DNA of 16,932 nt, taken from the NCBI GenBank assembly GCA_015489265.1, contig WFZY01000287.1, forward strand, positions 1-16,932, read 5' to 3'. The notes beneath the pieces are model-generated. The model had not been told where the DNA came from, did not search any database, and saw nothing but the letters and a program-made list of their open reading frames with translations. Both the position numbers and the translations under genes were made by a program. The stretch comes from Flavobacteriaceae bacterium (lineage in GTDB: Bacteria; Bacteroidota; Bacteroidia; Flavobacteriales; Flavobacteriaceae). This document shows positions 1 through 7,632 of this stretch, one piece after another. How positions within the stretch are numbered: position 1 is the first letter of the stretch; the number at the start of each line of letters is the position of its first letter.

Positions 1-8
1 AATTTCAA

Positions 9-896
9 ATGAAAAAAGTATTTTTAATTTTTGCGTTGTTGTTTTTAACAAAAGCTACTTTTGCGCAGTTCAATATTCTAAACGCCAAAGATCCATCTGA
101 AATCGGCTTAAAAAATGATAAACAAAAGAAAATGGATTTTAGTTTACCATTGCCTTATCCTTATACCGAAGATAGGGATGTGCTTTGGGGTAAACAAGTA
201 TGGGAACGCGTTGATTTAGATGAACGTTTTAATCTACCTTTGTATTATCCTACAGATACTTTAGCTTCTGTGCCTAATGTACGGTCATTATTTGACGCTT
301 TATATTCCGGTATTACTAGAGGTAAAATTACCAAAGTTTATGCAGATTCTTATTTTACCCAAAAACTGAGTTTGAATGAGATTAAAGAACGTATGACCGC
401 TATTGACACAACTGATGCGGGTCGGGATCAATATAATGATGAAGGCAAGGTGGATGCGCAATATATTAATGAATTTCATGTTAATTCCGAAACCATTGAA
501 GAATTCCATTTCCGTGGTATATGGTATTTTGATGCCAAATATGGTGAGCTCAAATATCGTTTACTCGGTATTGCACCTGTTGCAGTTGACCCTAAAGGTA
601 TGGCTGCAGGTGTGACCCCAGATTTGGTTGAAGTATTTTGGGTATTTTATCCGGATGCACGCTTAACTTTGCATGACTTTTATGCCTTTAATCCACGTAA
701 TACGATGCATCCCATTGATTATGACCATCTTTTAAATGCCAGACGTTTTAGCGGTATCATATATAAGGAAGATAACGTCTATGGAGATCGCGAAATTAAA
801 GAATATATCCATGATAATGCTCTAAGACAGTTGCTCGAATCGCAACGAATTAAAAGCAAGATTCGTGAATACGAAGAAGATATGTGGAACTACTAA
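9..896 (+). CDS. gldN: Gliding motility / type IX secretion protein GldN (PorN family)
   Basis: The 295-residue product begins with a signal peptide: basic MKK, a hydrophobic core, and a probable cut after TFA at residue 19. The mature part matches GldN, with the family stretch around residues 47-80 (PLPYPY, DVLW, then a PLYYP segment) and the later GIAPVA, VFWVFYPDAR and NARRFSGIIYKEDN segments. In this family GldN/PorN works in the periplasm with GldK as a ring tied to the outer membrane, coupling the GldL-GldM motor to the type IX secretion translocon. The usual gene order is gldK-gldL-gldM-gldN, so gldKLM should lie just left of the window. Only 8 bases precede the ATG, which fits close packing behind gldM. 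A hairpin terminator directly after the stop makes this the last gene of its operon. The C-terminus is acidic and charged (YEEDMWNY). Confident call. Confidence 0.93.
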   Translation: MKKVFLIFALLFLTKATFAQFNILNAKDPSEIGLKNDKQKKMDFSLPLPYPYTEDRDVLWGKQVWERVDLDERFNLPLYYPTDTLASVPNVRSLFDALYSGITRGKITKVYADSYFTQKLSLNEIKERMTAIDTTDAGRDQYNDEGKVDAQYINEFHVNSETIEEFHFRGIWYFDAKYGELKYRLLGIAPVAVDPKGMAAGVTPDLVEVFWVFYPDARLTLHDFYAFNPRNTMHPIDYDHLLNARRFSGIIYKEDNVYGDREIKEYIHDNALRQLLESQRIKSKIREYEEDMWNY

Positions 897-919
897 AGTA
901 CTTTTTTCTTAATAATATT

Positions 920-953
920 AACATCCATCCTCTTTTCAGGGTGGATGTTTTTT
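920..953 (+). terminator. Rho-independent terminator after gldN
   Basis: An 11-bp stem (arms 920-930 and 939-949, with one G-U pair) closes an 8-base loop and runs into a T tract at 947-953. It lies 24 bases after the gldN stop and before prfA, so it ends the gld operon. The ATG at 945, which would lengthen prfA, lies inside the 3' arm, which argues against using that start. Confidence 0.85.
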
Positions 954-985
954 ATACGTGTACCAAATGTCTGGTATAATTTTAT

Positions 986-993
986 TATTTTTG
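986..993 (+). promoter_or_regulatory. Candidate -7 box (TATTTTTG) for the prfA operon
   Basis: TATTTTTG fits the Bacteroidota -7 consensus TAnnTTTG exactly and is followed by TCC. It lies 17 bases before the preferred prfA start at 1011 and downstream of the gldN terminator. I see no good -33 TTTG/TTG at the usual spacing. The implied leader is only about 10 bases. Identical boxes precede three other unit heads in this window. Confidence 0.45.
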
Positions 994-1010
994 TCCTAAA
1001 GCAAATTATG

Positions 1011-2087
1011 ATGAGAGATAAATTACAATTGATAAAAAACCGGTTTGATGAGGTATCGGATTTAATCATTCAACCGGATATTATTTCTGACCAAAAACGT
1101 TATGTCGCCATAAATAAAGAATATAAAGATTTAGAAAAATTAATGGCAAAAATCAAGGAATATGAAGCTTTGGAAGATAGCATTAATGAAGCCAAGGATA
1201 TACTAGCTGCAGAATCTGATCCGGAAATGATAGAAATGGCTAAAATGGAACTGGATGAAGCGCAAAAGCGTTTGCCGGAATTGGAAGAAGAAATTAAATT
1301 CATGCTAATTCCCAAAGACCCCGAAGATGCCAAAAATGTTATTGTCGAAATTAGAGCCGGTACCGGTGGTGATGAAGCCAGTATTTTTGCCGGTGATTTG
1401 TACAGAATGTACACCAAATATGCCGATAAAAAGGGCTGGCGTACCGAAATTGTCGATTTTAACGAAGGTACATCTGGTGGGTTTAAAGAAATGATTTTCA
1501 AAATAACAGGTGACGATGTTTACGGTACTATGAAATATGAAGCCGGTGTCCACCGCGTACAACGCGTACCGCAAACCGAAACCCAAGGTCGTGTGCATAC
1601 ATCTGCAGCAACGGTTATGGTATTGCCCGAAGCCGAAGAATTTGATGTAGAAATCAATCCGAATGATATTCGTAAAGACTTGTTTATGTCGTCTGGTCCG
1701 GGTGGACAGTCGGTCAATACGACCTATTCGGCGGTACGTTTGACGCATATTCCTACCGGCATAGTGGCGCAATGTCAAGATCAAAAATCGCAACACAAAA
1801 ATTATGAAAAAGCGCTAGGGGTTTTAAGATCAAGACTTTATGAAATTGAATTGAAAAAACGACAAGAAGCCGATGCCCAGTTTAGAAAATCTATGGTGTC
1901 AAGCGGCGACCGGTCGGCAAAAATACGGACGTATAACTATCCGCAAGGCAGGGTAACCGATCATAGAATTAACTTGACCTTATACGACTTGCAAAATATC
2001 ATTAACGGTGAACTGGATAAAATCATAGATGCGTTGCGTTTAGCCGACAATACCGAAAAACTGAAAGCCGCCGGTGAACAATTATAA
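1011..2087 (+). CDS. prfA: Peptide chain release factor 1 (RF1)
   Basis: RF1 reads UAA and UAG in the ribosomal A site and triggers hydrolysis of peptidyl-tRNA. From the ATG at 1011 the product is 358 residues, close to the 360 of E. coli RF1. Visible landmarks are an N-terminal helical domain (1-100), the RAGTGGDEA segment at about 115-123, the codon-reading loop VPQT near 186-189 (the PxT tripeptide position), and the catalytic GGQ at 231-233 inside SSGPGGQSVN. The HIPTG and QDQKSQ stretches that follow are typical of class I release factors. The frame stays open back to an ATG at 945, but those extra residues are hydrophobic, not RF1-like, and would be encoded partly by the gldN terminator. 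The ATG at 1008 is a one-codon alternative. The gene heads a tightly packed operon, and the next ATG lies one codon after its stop in the same frame. Confidence 0.97.
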   Translation: MRDKLQLIKNRFDEVSDLIIQPDIISDQKRYVAINKEYKDLEKLMAKIKEYEALEDSINEAKDILAAESDPEMIEMAKMELDEAQKRLPELEEEIKFMLIPKDPEDAKNVIVEIRAGTGGDEASIFAGDLYRMYTKYADKKGWRTEIVDFNEGTSGGFKEMIFKITGDDVYGTMKYEAGVHRVQRVPQTETQGRVHTSAATVMVLPEAEEFDVEINPNDIRKDLFMSSGPGGQSVNTTYSAVRLTHIPTGIVAQCQDQKSQHKNYEKALGVLRSRLYEIELKKRQEADAQFRKSMVSSGDRSAKIRTYNYPQGRVTDHRINLTLYDLQNIINGELDKIIDALRLADNTEKLKAAGEQL

Positions 2088-2090
2088 TTT

Positions 2091-2909
2091 ATGCCAAAAA
2101 TCAATCTGAAAGATCAATTAGGACAACAAATCTTGTTCAATAAGCCGCCTGAGAAAATAATATCCTTGGTGCCGTCCATGACTTATTTACTGTTTGCATT
2201 GGGCTTAGATAATGAAGTAGCCGGTATCACACGATTTTGTAAACTGCCGGAACATTGGAAAAAACAAAAAACTATTGTTGGGGGTACTAAAGATGTTAAA
2301 ATAGACAGAATTGCCAATTTGAAGCCGGGTATTATTTTAGCCAATAAGGAAGAAAATACTAAAGAAATTGTGTTTGAATTGCAAAAAATTGCTCCGGTTT
2401 ATGTATCGGATATTCAAGATTTGGAAGATAATTACCGGCTTATAACCGATTTGGGAAAAATATTTAATATTGAAGCAACGGCACAAAAACTCAATCAAAA
2501 CATTCAAGCGGCACAATCCGATTATAATCAATATAAAAAATCACTTAAAAAAACAGCTTATTTTATTTGGAAAGATCCTTGGATGACTATTGGTGGTGAT
2601 ACCTTTATCAACTATATGTTGCAAGCAGCCGGTTTTGACAATATCTTTACCGGTAAGTCACGTTATCCGGAAGTCGATTTGCAACAGTTACAGGCGCTTG
2701 AACCCGAAGTCATTCTATTATCATCAGAACCTTATCCTTTTAAAGAAAAAGAACAAAAATATTTGCAAACTTTGTTCCCAAAAGCTTGTGTATTATTGGT
2801 TGAAGGTGAGCCATTTACTTGGTTTGGCGCCTATCCGTTACGAGCTTTTGCGTATTTTCATTCTTTACAAAAACAAATTGATTTATGCATACAAGAGAAG
2901 AAAAACTAG
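2091..2909 (+). CDS. Helical-backbone metal receptor / BtuF-like substrate-binding fold protein without signal peptide
   Basis: The 272 residues match the class III substrate-binding fold (PeriplasmicBP-2, BtuF/FhuD type): KIISLVPSMTY at 22-32, GGTKDVKIDRIANLKP at 64-79, a long backbone helix at about 110-150, IGGDTFINYMLQAAG at 167-181, then ALEPEVILLSS in the second lobe. Such proteins normally deliver cobalamin, haem or iron-siderophore to an ABC transporter outside the inner membrane. This one starts MPKINLKDQ with no signal peptide or lipobox, and it cannot be extended because the prfA stop codon lies in frame one codon upstream. It should therefore be cytoplasmic, and the ligand is unknown. 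Signal-less relatives occur in Bacteroidota. It overlaps mazG by 25 bases, which suggests translational coupling. No permease or ATPase gene is near. The fold is confident, the function is not. Confidence 0.8.
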   Translation: MPKINLKDQLGQQILFNKPPEKIISLVPSMTYLLFALGLDNEVAGITRFCKLPEHWKKQKTIVGGTKDVKIDRIANLKPGIILANKEENTKEIVFELQKIAPVYVSDIQDLEDNYRLITDLGKIFNIEATAQKLNQNIQAAQSDYNQYKKSLKKTAYFIWKDPWMTIGGDTFINYMLQAAGFDNIFTGKSRYPEVDLQQLQALEPEVILLSSEPYPFKEKEQKYLQTLFPKACVLLVEGEPFTWFGAYPLRAFAYFHSLQKQIDLCIQEKKN

Positions 2910-3655
2910 CAGCTCTCGGACGTTTACTGGACATCATGGACGACTTACGTGTGGGCTGCCCATGGGATAAAAAGCAAACCAATGATAGTTTGCGGCATTT
3001 GACTATTGAAGAAGTTTATGAGCTGGCTGATGCTATTTTGGAAAACGATACTGAAAATATTAAAAAAGAACTGGGCGATTTATTGTTGCATATCGTATTT
3101 TATGCCAAAATAGGTTCTGAAACCGGTGATTTTGATATTGCCGATGTCGCCAATGCTATTAGCGAAAAACTGATTTATCGCCATCCGCATATTTATGGGG
3201 ATGTCAAAGTGAAAGATGAAAAGGAAGTTAAAGAAAATTGGGAAAAACTCAAACTTAAAGAAGGTAAAAAATCTGTTTTGGAAGGTGTCCCTAAATCTTT
3301 GCCTGCTATGGTAAAAGCTATGCGGATTCAAGAAAAAGCTAAGGGAGTCGGCTTTGATTGGGACCATGCAGATCAAGTCTGGGAGAAAGTGCAAGAAGAA
3401 TTAGCCGAATTTAAAGCGGAAGTCGCCAAAAATGACCGTGAAAAAATGACCGAAGAGTTTGGCGATGTTTTATTTGCCTTGATAAATTATGCGCGTTTTC
3501 TTGATATCAATCCGGAAACGGCTTTAGAAAAAACCAATAAAAAATTTATCAAACGCTTTCAATATCTTGAAGAAAAAGCTAAAAAAGAAGGCAAAGACCT
3601 GAAAAATATGAGTTTGGAAGAAATGGAAGCTTATTGGAACGAAGCTAAAAAATAA
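2885..3655 (+). CDS. mazG: Nucleoside triphosphate pyrophosphohydrolase MazG
   Basis: MazG splits (d)NTPs to NMP and pyrophosphate, clearing abnormal nucleotides, and in E. coli also affects ppGpp levels. The 256-residue product has the two-domain layout of full-length MazG. The N-terminal domain carries the family signature CPWDKKQT (25-32), the metal-binding EExxE at 42-46 (EEVYE) and ExxD at 62-65 (ELGD). The C-terminal domain repeats the pattern with QEELAEF and EEFGDVLFALINYARF near 170-210, and GVGFDW precedes it. The start is inside the end of the upstream gene (25-base overlap) and gives the expected MHTREEKL N-terminus. The next gene follows after 9 bases. All catalytic acidic residues are present. 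A shorter single-domain member of the same superfamily lies at 11501-11827. Confidence 0.95.
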   Translation: MHTREEKLAALGRLLDIMDDLRVGCPWDKKQTNDSLRHLTIEEVYELADAILENDTENIKKELGDLLLHIVFYAKIGSETGDFDIADVANAISEKLIYRHPHIYGDVKVKDEKEVKENWEKLKLKEGKKSVLEGVPKSLPAMVKAMRIQEKAKGVGFDWDHADQVWEKVQEELAEFKAEVAKNDREKMTEEFGDVLFALINYARFLDINPETALEKTNKKFIKRFQYLEEKAKKEGKDLKNMSLEEMEAYWNEAKK

Positions 3656-3664
3656 TTAAAATAA

Positions 3665-5593
3665 ATGTCAATACGTTATCATTTTACCATTATGTTTTTC
3701 CTTTTGGTTACTGTGTTTTCGGTAGCCCAAGAGCAACCTGCTGATAGTGTATTGAATTATGTGGTAACCCACAAAATTGTCGATAATAACCGGCTTAATC
3801 AATTATTGTATAAAATAAAAAAAGATTCTACTCAGATTAAACAGCTGATTGCTTTGAGCCGTCAAAAAGATTTTCCGGAAGGTGAAATTTTCGGATACAA
3901 CATGCTCGGTAAATTGTATCGTATCAACGCCGACTATTCCAAAGCCATTTATTATCATCAAACAGCTTATAATCTGGCTGAGAAAATCGGTGATTTGTAT
4001 AATCAAGTTTACAGTTTAAATATGATAGGAGTGGTTTATCGCCGGATGGATGCTGTCAAATCGGCATTGGAATATCACAACAAAGCGCTTAATTTAGCCC
4101 TTAATGCACCGGATAAAGACAAGGAAATTTGGGAAAATATTGCCATTTCTCATAACAGTATCGGCAATATTTATCTCTTGTTACAGCGTGATGATTTGGC
4201 ATTGAAACATTTTTTAAAAGCTTTGGAAATCGAACGAAAATATCAAAATTTGTTAGGACTGGCAATCAATTATCAAAATATCGGTTCTATTTATGAACGC
4301 AAAGGAGATTACAACAAGGCATTAGCTTATTATCAAAAATCATTGGATTATAATGATCAAATTCATTCCAAAGTCGGAAAAATAATCTGTAATACAAGTA
4401 TTGGCAATTTGTTTTTAAAAAACGGCGAAATCCGAAGGGCTGTTGGTATTATTAAGCCCAATTTAGACCTTGCCAAGCAACTGGGTGATGCCTACTATAT
4501 AGCTGATATATATGTCAATTTGGGCAAAGCTTATCTGAAAAACCGGCAATATAAAAAAGCAGAAGACAATCTTTTGAAAGGATTGCGCATAGCACTTGAC
4601 AAGAACATTCCGTCCGTAGCACAAGAAGCTTACAAAGAGTTTTCCATTTTAAAAGAGAAACAAGGCAAGTACAAAGAAGCTTTATTTTTTCACAAAAAAT
4701 TTAATGAAAAACAAAATGAAATTTTAAATGAAAAAAACAGACAGCTGGTTTCCGATGTCATCATCAAACAGATAAAACTCGAAAACAAACAAAAAATGAC
4801 GGCTTTGGGTCAAGAAAATTTAATTGTCAAGAAGAAATTGAATCGTACCAAAAAATCTTTTTATTATACCTTAATGATTCTGCTGTTTATTTTGATTTTG
4901 GGTAGTATTTTTTATAAACAAAGACAACTTAACAACGAACGTAAGTTGATGAATCTTGAGCAAAACTTATTGCGGGCACAGATGAATCCGCATTTTATTT
5001 TTAATTCGCTCAACTCTTTAAAAATGTTTATTATTCAACAAAAACCTAAGGAAGCAGTTGTTTATTTGAGTACATTTTCTAAATTGGTTAGAACTATTTT
5101 ACAATCAACCATTGATAAAGAAACCAGTTTAAAGAATGAAATAGAAACACTCAAAATGTATGTATCGATAGAAAATATTCGGTTTTCGGACAAAATAAAT
5201 TTTAACATCAATGTTTCTGAAGATTTGGATTTGGAACATCTGAAAATTCCACCGCTTTTAACACAACCTTTTATTGAGAATGCCTTATGGCACGGGCTAT
5301 CGCCTAAAGAAGGTGAAAAAAACTTAACCATTAATATTTATCCTAAAGATGAGATTTATTTTGTGATAGAAATTATTGACAATGGGGTAGGACGCAAACG
5401 GGCGGCTGAAATTAAAGCAGCGCGTACCTTTAAACGGGAGTCGGTAGGGATAAAACTTTCGGAAGAACGTTTGCGATATTTTACTAAAAATTATGCGGCA
5501 GATTATCAAATCAAATTTGAAGATTTATATGATGAAAATGGTAATCCGGCAGGAACCAAAGTTATTATTGTAATTCCGTTTAAACGTAAATGA
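3665..5593 (+). CDS. TPR-repeat sensor histidine kinase (LytS/HisKA-type PF06580 family)
   Basis: The 642-residue protein is a membrane sensor kinase. Residues 1-21 form a signal peptide (probable cut at VAQ). About seven tetratricopeptide repeats fill 70-350, with recurring GxxY and A-x-x-xY/H patterns such as LGKLYRINADYSKA. A coiled stretch (345-395) precedes one transmembrane helix at about 399-417. The cytoplasmic part holds the LytS-type His_kinase domain: MNPHFIFNSLN with the likely phosphorylated His443, the N-box QPFIENALWHG (Asn539), DNGVG at 572-576 and VGIKLSEERL at 594-603. TPRs thus face the periplasm and the kinase the cytosol. In Bacteroidota such kinases usually sit beside a LytTR response regulator, and none is found here. 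The gene sits between mazG and coaX and overlaps coaX by ATGA. The signal it senses is unknown. Confidence 0.9.
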   Translation: MSIRYHFTIMFFLLVTVFSVAQEQPADSVLNYVVTHKIVDNNRLNQLLYKIKKDSTQIKQLIALSRQKDFPEGEIFGYNMLGKLYRINADYSKAIYYHQTAYNLAEKIGDLYNQVYSLNMIGVVYRRMDAVKSALEYHNKALNLALNAPDKDKEIWENIAISHNSIGNIYLLLQRDDLALKHFLKALEIERKYQNLLGLAINYQNIGSIYERKGDYNKALAYYQKSLDYNDQIHSKVGKIICNTSIGNLFLKNGEIRRAVGIIKPNLDLAKQLGDAYYIADIYVNLGKAYLKNRQYKKAEDNLLKGLRIALDKNIPSVAQEAYKEFSILKEKQGKYKEALFFHKKFNEKQNEILNEKNRQLVSDVIIKQIKLENKQKMTALGQENLIVKKKLNRTKKSFYYTLMILLFILILGSIFYKQRQLNNERKLMNLEQNLLRAQMNPHFIFNSLNSLKMFIIQQKPKEAVVYLSTFSKLVRTILQSTIDKETSLKNEIETLKMYVSIENIRFSDKINFNINVSEDLDLEHLKIPPLLTQPFIENALWHGLSPKEGEKNLTINIYPKDEIYFVIEIIDNGVGRKRAAEIKAARTFKRESVGIKLSEERLRYFTKNYAADYQIKFEDLYDENGNPAGTKVIIVIPFKRK

Positions 5594-6357
5594 AATTAGT
5601 CATAGACATAGGAAACTCTAATGTGGTTGTTGGTTTAAACAAAGCCGGCACGTGGTTGCATATTTGGCGGTTTAAAACCGATAAACAAGCCAAAGCTTTA
5701 GATTACGGTATCAAACTGCTAAATGTTTTATGGGATGCCGGAATTAGTGTAGACCGGATATCTTACAAAATCTTAAGTACTGTGGTGCCGGAACTAAAAG
5801 CGGAATTTATAAAAATGCTCGACAACCTTAATGAGGCTCCGACATTGGCGCTCGAAAAAGACAAGTTTCAATTTTTAAATTTGACTATTCCGGCAGCGGA
5901 AGAAATAGGAACGGATTTGGTAGCCAATGCTTTAGCAGTCTATAATTTATATCAAACCAATGCCATTATAATTGATTTTGGAACCGCTTTGACCTTTACG
6001 GTTGTCAATAAAACCGGTAGAATACTTGGTGTTAATATAGCACCGGGATTAAAAACGGCGATGAATGCTTTGGGTGATAAAACTTCACAATTGGATAGTG
6101 TCCCATTGGTATTGCCGGATAATCCTTTAGGAACCAATACTGAAACCGCTATTCAGAATGGTGTCTTGCTGGGTTACATCGGCTTAATTTCGTATATGAT
6201 AAAACAAATCAAACAAGTTTTTGATGAGGAGTATCAGGTTATTGTAACGGGTGGTTTAGTCCATGTCTTAAAAGATAAATTACCGCAAATAGATAAGGTT
6301 GTTCCTAATCTAACCTTAGATGGTTTAGCACTTTTACCGCAGTTTATTAAATCCTAA
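5590..6357 (+). CDS. coaX: Type III pantothenate kinase
   Basis: CoaX phosphorylates pantothenate, the first step of CoA synthesis. Type III enzymes need a monovalent cation, bind ATP weakly and are not inhibited by CoA. The 255 residues show the ASKHA-fold signatures of the family: DIGNSN at 6-11 (phosphate loop), EIGTDLVANA at 105-114 with the conserved Asp109, DFGTALTFTVV at 129-139, a G/APGLKT loop at 152-156 and VTGG at 219-222. Length is typical. The ATG overlaps the sensor-kinase stop as ATGA, so translation of the two is probably coupled. It is the last gene of the prfA operon. Its TAA stop lies within a 4-base tail-to-tail overlap with tatD, leaving no room for a terminator between them. 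Confidence 0.95.
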   Translation: MKLVIDIGNSNVVVGLNKAGTWLHIWRFKTDKQAKALDYGIKLLNVLWDAGISVDRISYKILSTVVPELKAEFIKMLDNLNEAPTLALEKDKFQFLNLTIPAAEEIGTDLVANALAVYNLYQTNAIIIDFGTALTFTVVNKTGRILGVNIAPGLKTAMNALGDKTSQLDSVPLVLPDNPLGTNTETAIQNGVLLGYIGLISYMIKQIKQVFDEEYQVIVTGGLVHVLKDKLPQIDKVVPNLTLDGLALLPQFIKS

Positions 6358-7019
6358 TTTTTCCTGAAAACTTTTTCAAAATTCAAACTTATTTGTTGTT
6401 GTAAATGCTTTGAGCTTATTTCCTTTATGCTTGCGGCTTTTTTATAAATCCTTTTGATGTCATAAACTGTTTGGTCATCGGTTTCTAAAAAAAGCCGGTT
6501 AAGCGGAATCTGTTTAAGTGCTTCCCTGTTTTTTTTACTTTTAAATAGCTGCGCCCCAAAAGAAAGATAAAAACCGGCTTCTATAAGCTTACGGGCTAAT
6601 TCGGCATTTTTACTATAACCATGAATAATCCAATTTGATTGCGGTTTAAATGTCTTTTTAATAGAAAATAACTTGTCAAAACATTTGACGCAATGAATGA
6701 TTAAAGGTTTATGATATTGTTCTGATAAACGGGCTTGTAACAAAAAGATGTCTTGTTGTTTGGCAATATCATATTGCTTGAGAATTTTGGGCATCAAATC
6801 CAGTCCGCATTCGCCTATGGCAATACATTTATCTCGTTTGATGATGGTTTTAAGTTCCGAAAGTATTGATTTGCTTTCGTCAATATACCACGGATGAATA
6901 CCGATGGAAAAAATATCATGATTTTCAATCGTATCCAGTCCGAGAATATGGTTTTTTACGGCAAGTATATTGTCATCATTAGGTGTTTGATGCGTGTGTA
7001 TGTCAATGTATTTGTTCAT
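6354..7019 (-). CDS. TatD-family metal-dependent hydrolase
   Basis: This is an amidohydrolase-fold protein of the TatD family; characterised members are metal-dependent DNases or phosphoesterases, though the substrate here is unknown. All the usual metal ligands are visible from the ATG at 7019: HTH (His8, His10), GIHP at 40-43, GECGLD with Glu70, IIHC (His109), IIHG (His133) and ETD (Asp181). At 221 residues it is shorter than E. coli TatD (about 260), as often in Bacteroidota. A TTG one codon upstream (7022) is in frame but less likely as start. It is a single-gene unit with its own -7 box at 7033-7040. Its stop overlaps the coaX stop on the other strand. Confidence 0.9.
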   Translation of the reverse strand: MNKYIDIHTHQTPNDDNILAVKNHILGLDTIENHDIFSIGIHPWYIDESKSILSELKTIIKRDKCIAIGECGLDLMPKILKQYDIAKQQDIFLLQARLSEQYHKPLIIHCVKCFDKLFSIKKTFKPQSNWIIHGYSKNAELARKLIEAGFYLSFGAQLFKSKKNREALKQIPLNRLFLETDDQTVYDIKRIYKKAASIKEISSKHLQQQISLNFEKVFRKN

Positions 7020-7032
7020 CAATGCAATTTAG

Positions 7033-7040
7033 CAAAAATA
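7033..7040 (-). promoter_or_regulatory. Candidate -7 box (TATTTTTG) for tatD
   Basis: Reading on the minus strand this is TATTTTTG followed by CT, an exact TAnnTTTG match, 13 bases before the ATG at 7019. No clear -33 TTG is seen. The leader would be under 10 bases. Confidence 0.4.
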
Positions 7041-7082
7041 TTATTTGTTAAGGATTTAATAGTATTTTAAATTGCTTAAAAA

Positions 7083-7111
7083 AAATCCCAAGCTAAAAAA
7101 GCTCGGGATTC
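7083..7111 (-). terminator. Rho-independent terminator for the nrnA-gldI-PPIase-unknown group
   Basis: On the minus strand a 10-bp stem (arms 7100-7109 and 7085-7094, one G-U pair), extendable by the 7084-7110 pair, closes a 5-base T loop and is followed by a run of T at 7078-7084. It lies about 70 bases after the stop of the coiled-coil gene and before tatD, so it ends that transcription unit. The plus strand has no T tract after it. Confidence 0.82.
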
Positions 7112-7146
7112 TAAAAGTTTATATTGAGTTTATAATCCAGTGTCAA

Positions 7147-7174
7147 GTTTCCACTTTCCACTTCTCACTTTCAA
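7147..7174. repeat. Four tandem degenerate heptamers (consensus CTTTCCA)
   Basis: Four units in exact 7-base register: GTTTCCA, CTTTCCA, CTTCTCA and CTTTCAA. They lie between the stop of the coiled-coil gene and its terminator, so they would be in the 3' untranslated part of that message. I found no second copy in the window. Confidence 0.6.
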
Positions 7175-7179
7175 CTAAT

Positions 7180-7566
7180 TTAGTCTAACCATTTGGTAAA
7201 GAAATCCATCATGGCTTCCTTTAAATCGTAGTGTAAGCGGATATAAGTACGCATTTCATCACGAAGGGGAATTTGCTCTCGGTACAATCTACCATCAAGT
7301 GGTTCGTTGATGTCGGCGGTTTTAACCGTCAAGCGTTTTTGTTTGATTTTATGTAAAAGATCAGAAATAACCTTTCTTTCTCTTAAAATTTTATTTTGAA
7401 AGCTTTCCAATTCTATTAAAGCTTGTTTATCAAGATTTTTACGAGCGGCTACTTCATCCAATTTTTCTTGAAAAGTGTCCATTTCATCTCTATGAAATTT
7501 CAATTCTCTTTTCCAAGTATCTAAGTTAAATTCCAAATCACTAAGATAATTTACTTTTTGCTCCAT
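7180..7566 (-). CDS. Conserved-looking coiled-coil protein of unknown function
   Basis: I do not recognise a named family. The 128-residue product is small, soluble and very charged, without signal peptide or membrane segment. Residues 1-85 look like one long alpha-helical or coiled-coil stretch: WKRELKFHRDEMDTFQEKL, then a second helix around LESFQNKILRERKVISDLLHKI. A basic linker and a shorter C-terminal helix follow (IPLRDEMRTYIRLHYDLKEAMMDFF). It may form a helical hairpin or dimer. It lies 66 bases after the PPIase gene on the same strand and just before the shared terminator. It could be the last gene of the nrnA operon or have its own weak promoter: the minus strand reads AAAATTTG shortly before the ATG, one mismatch from the -7 box. 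Coding status is supported by length, codon pattern and position; the role is unknown. Confidence 0.75.
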   Translation of the reverse strand: MEQKVNYLSDLEFNLDTWKRELKFHRDEMDTFQEKLDEVAARKNLDKQALIELESFQNKILRERKVISDLLHKIKQKRLTVKTADINEPLDGRLYREQIPLRDEMRTYIRLHYDLKEAMMDFFTKWLD

Positions 7567-7632
7567 AATTCCAAATTTTTATGAGTTATTTTGTGTCTAT
7601 AAAATTATAACATTTTTCTTAAAATGAAAAAA

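Noticed and set aside
945..1010. N-terminal extension of RF1 from the ATG at 945
   Set aside because: The added residues do not resemble RF1, and the ATG sits in the 3' arm of the gldN terminator and upstream of the likely promoter box. The start at 1011 gives the normal length.
1305..1796. 163-codon open frame on the minus strand
   Set aside because: It lies fully inside prfA on the opposite strand, has low-complexity aromatic content and no recognisable motif.
2590..2970. 126-codon plus-strand frame bridging the receptor gene and mazG
   Set aside because: It overlaps two well-supported genes in another frame and shows no family motif.
7147..7174. Possible CRISPR array
   Set aside because: The repeats are 7 bases, directly adjacent and without spacers, and no cas genes are present.
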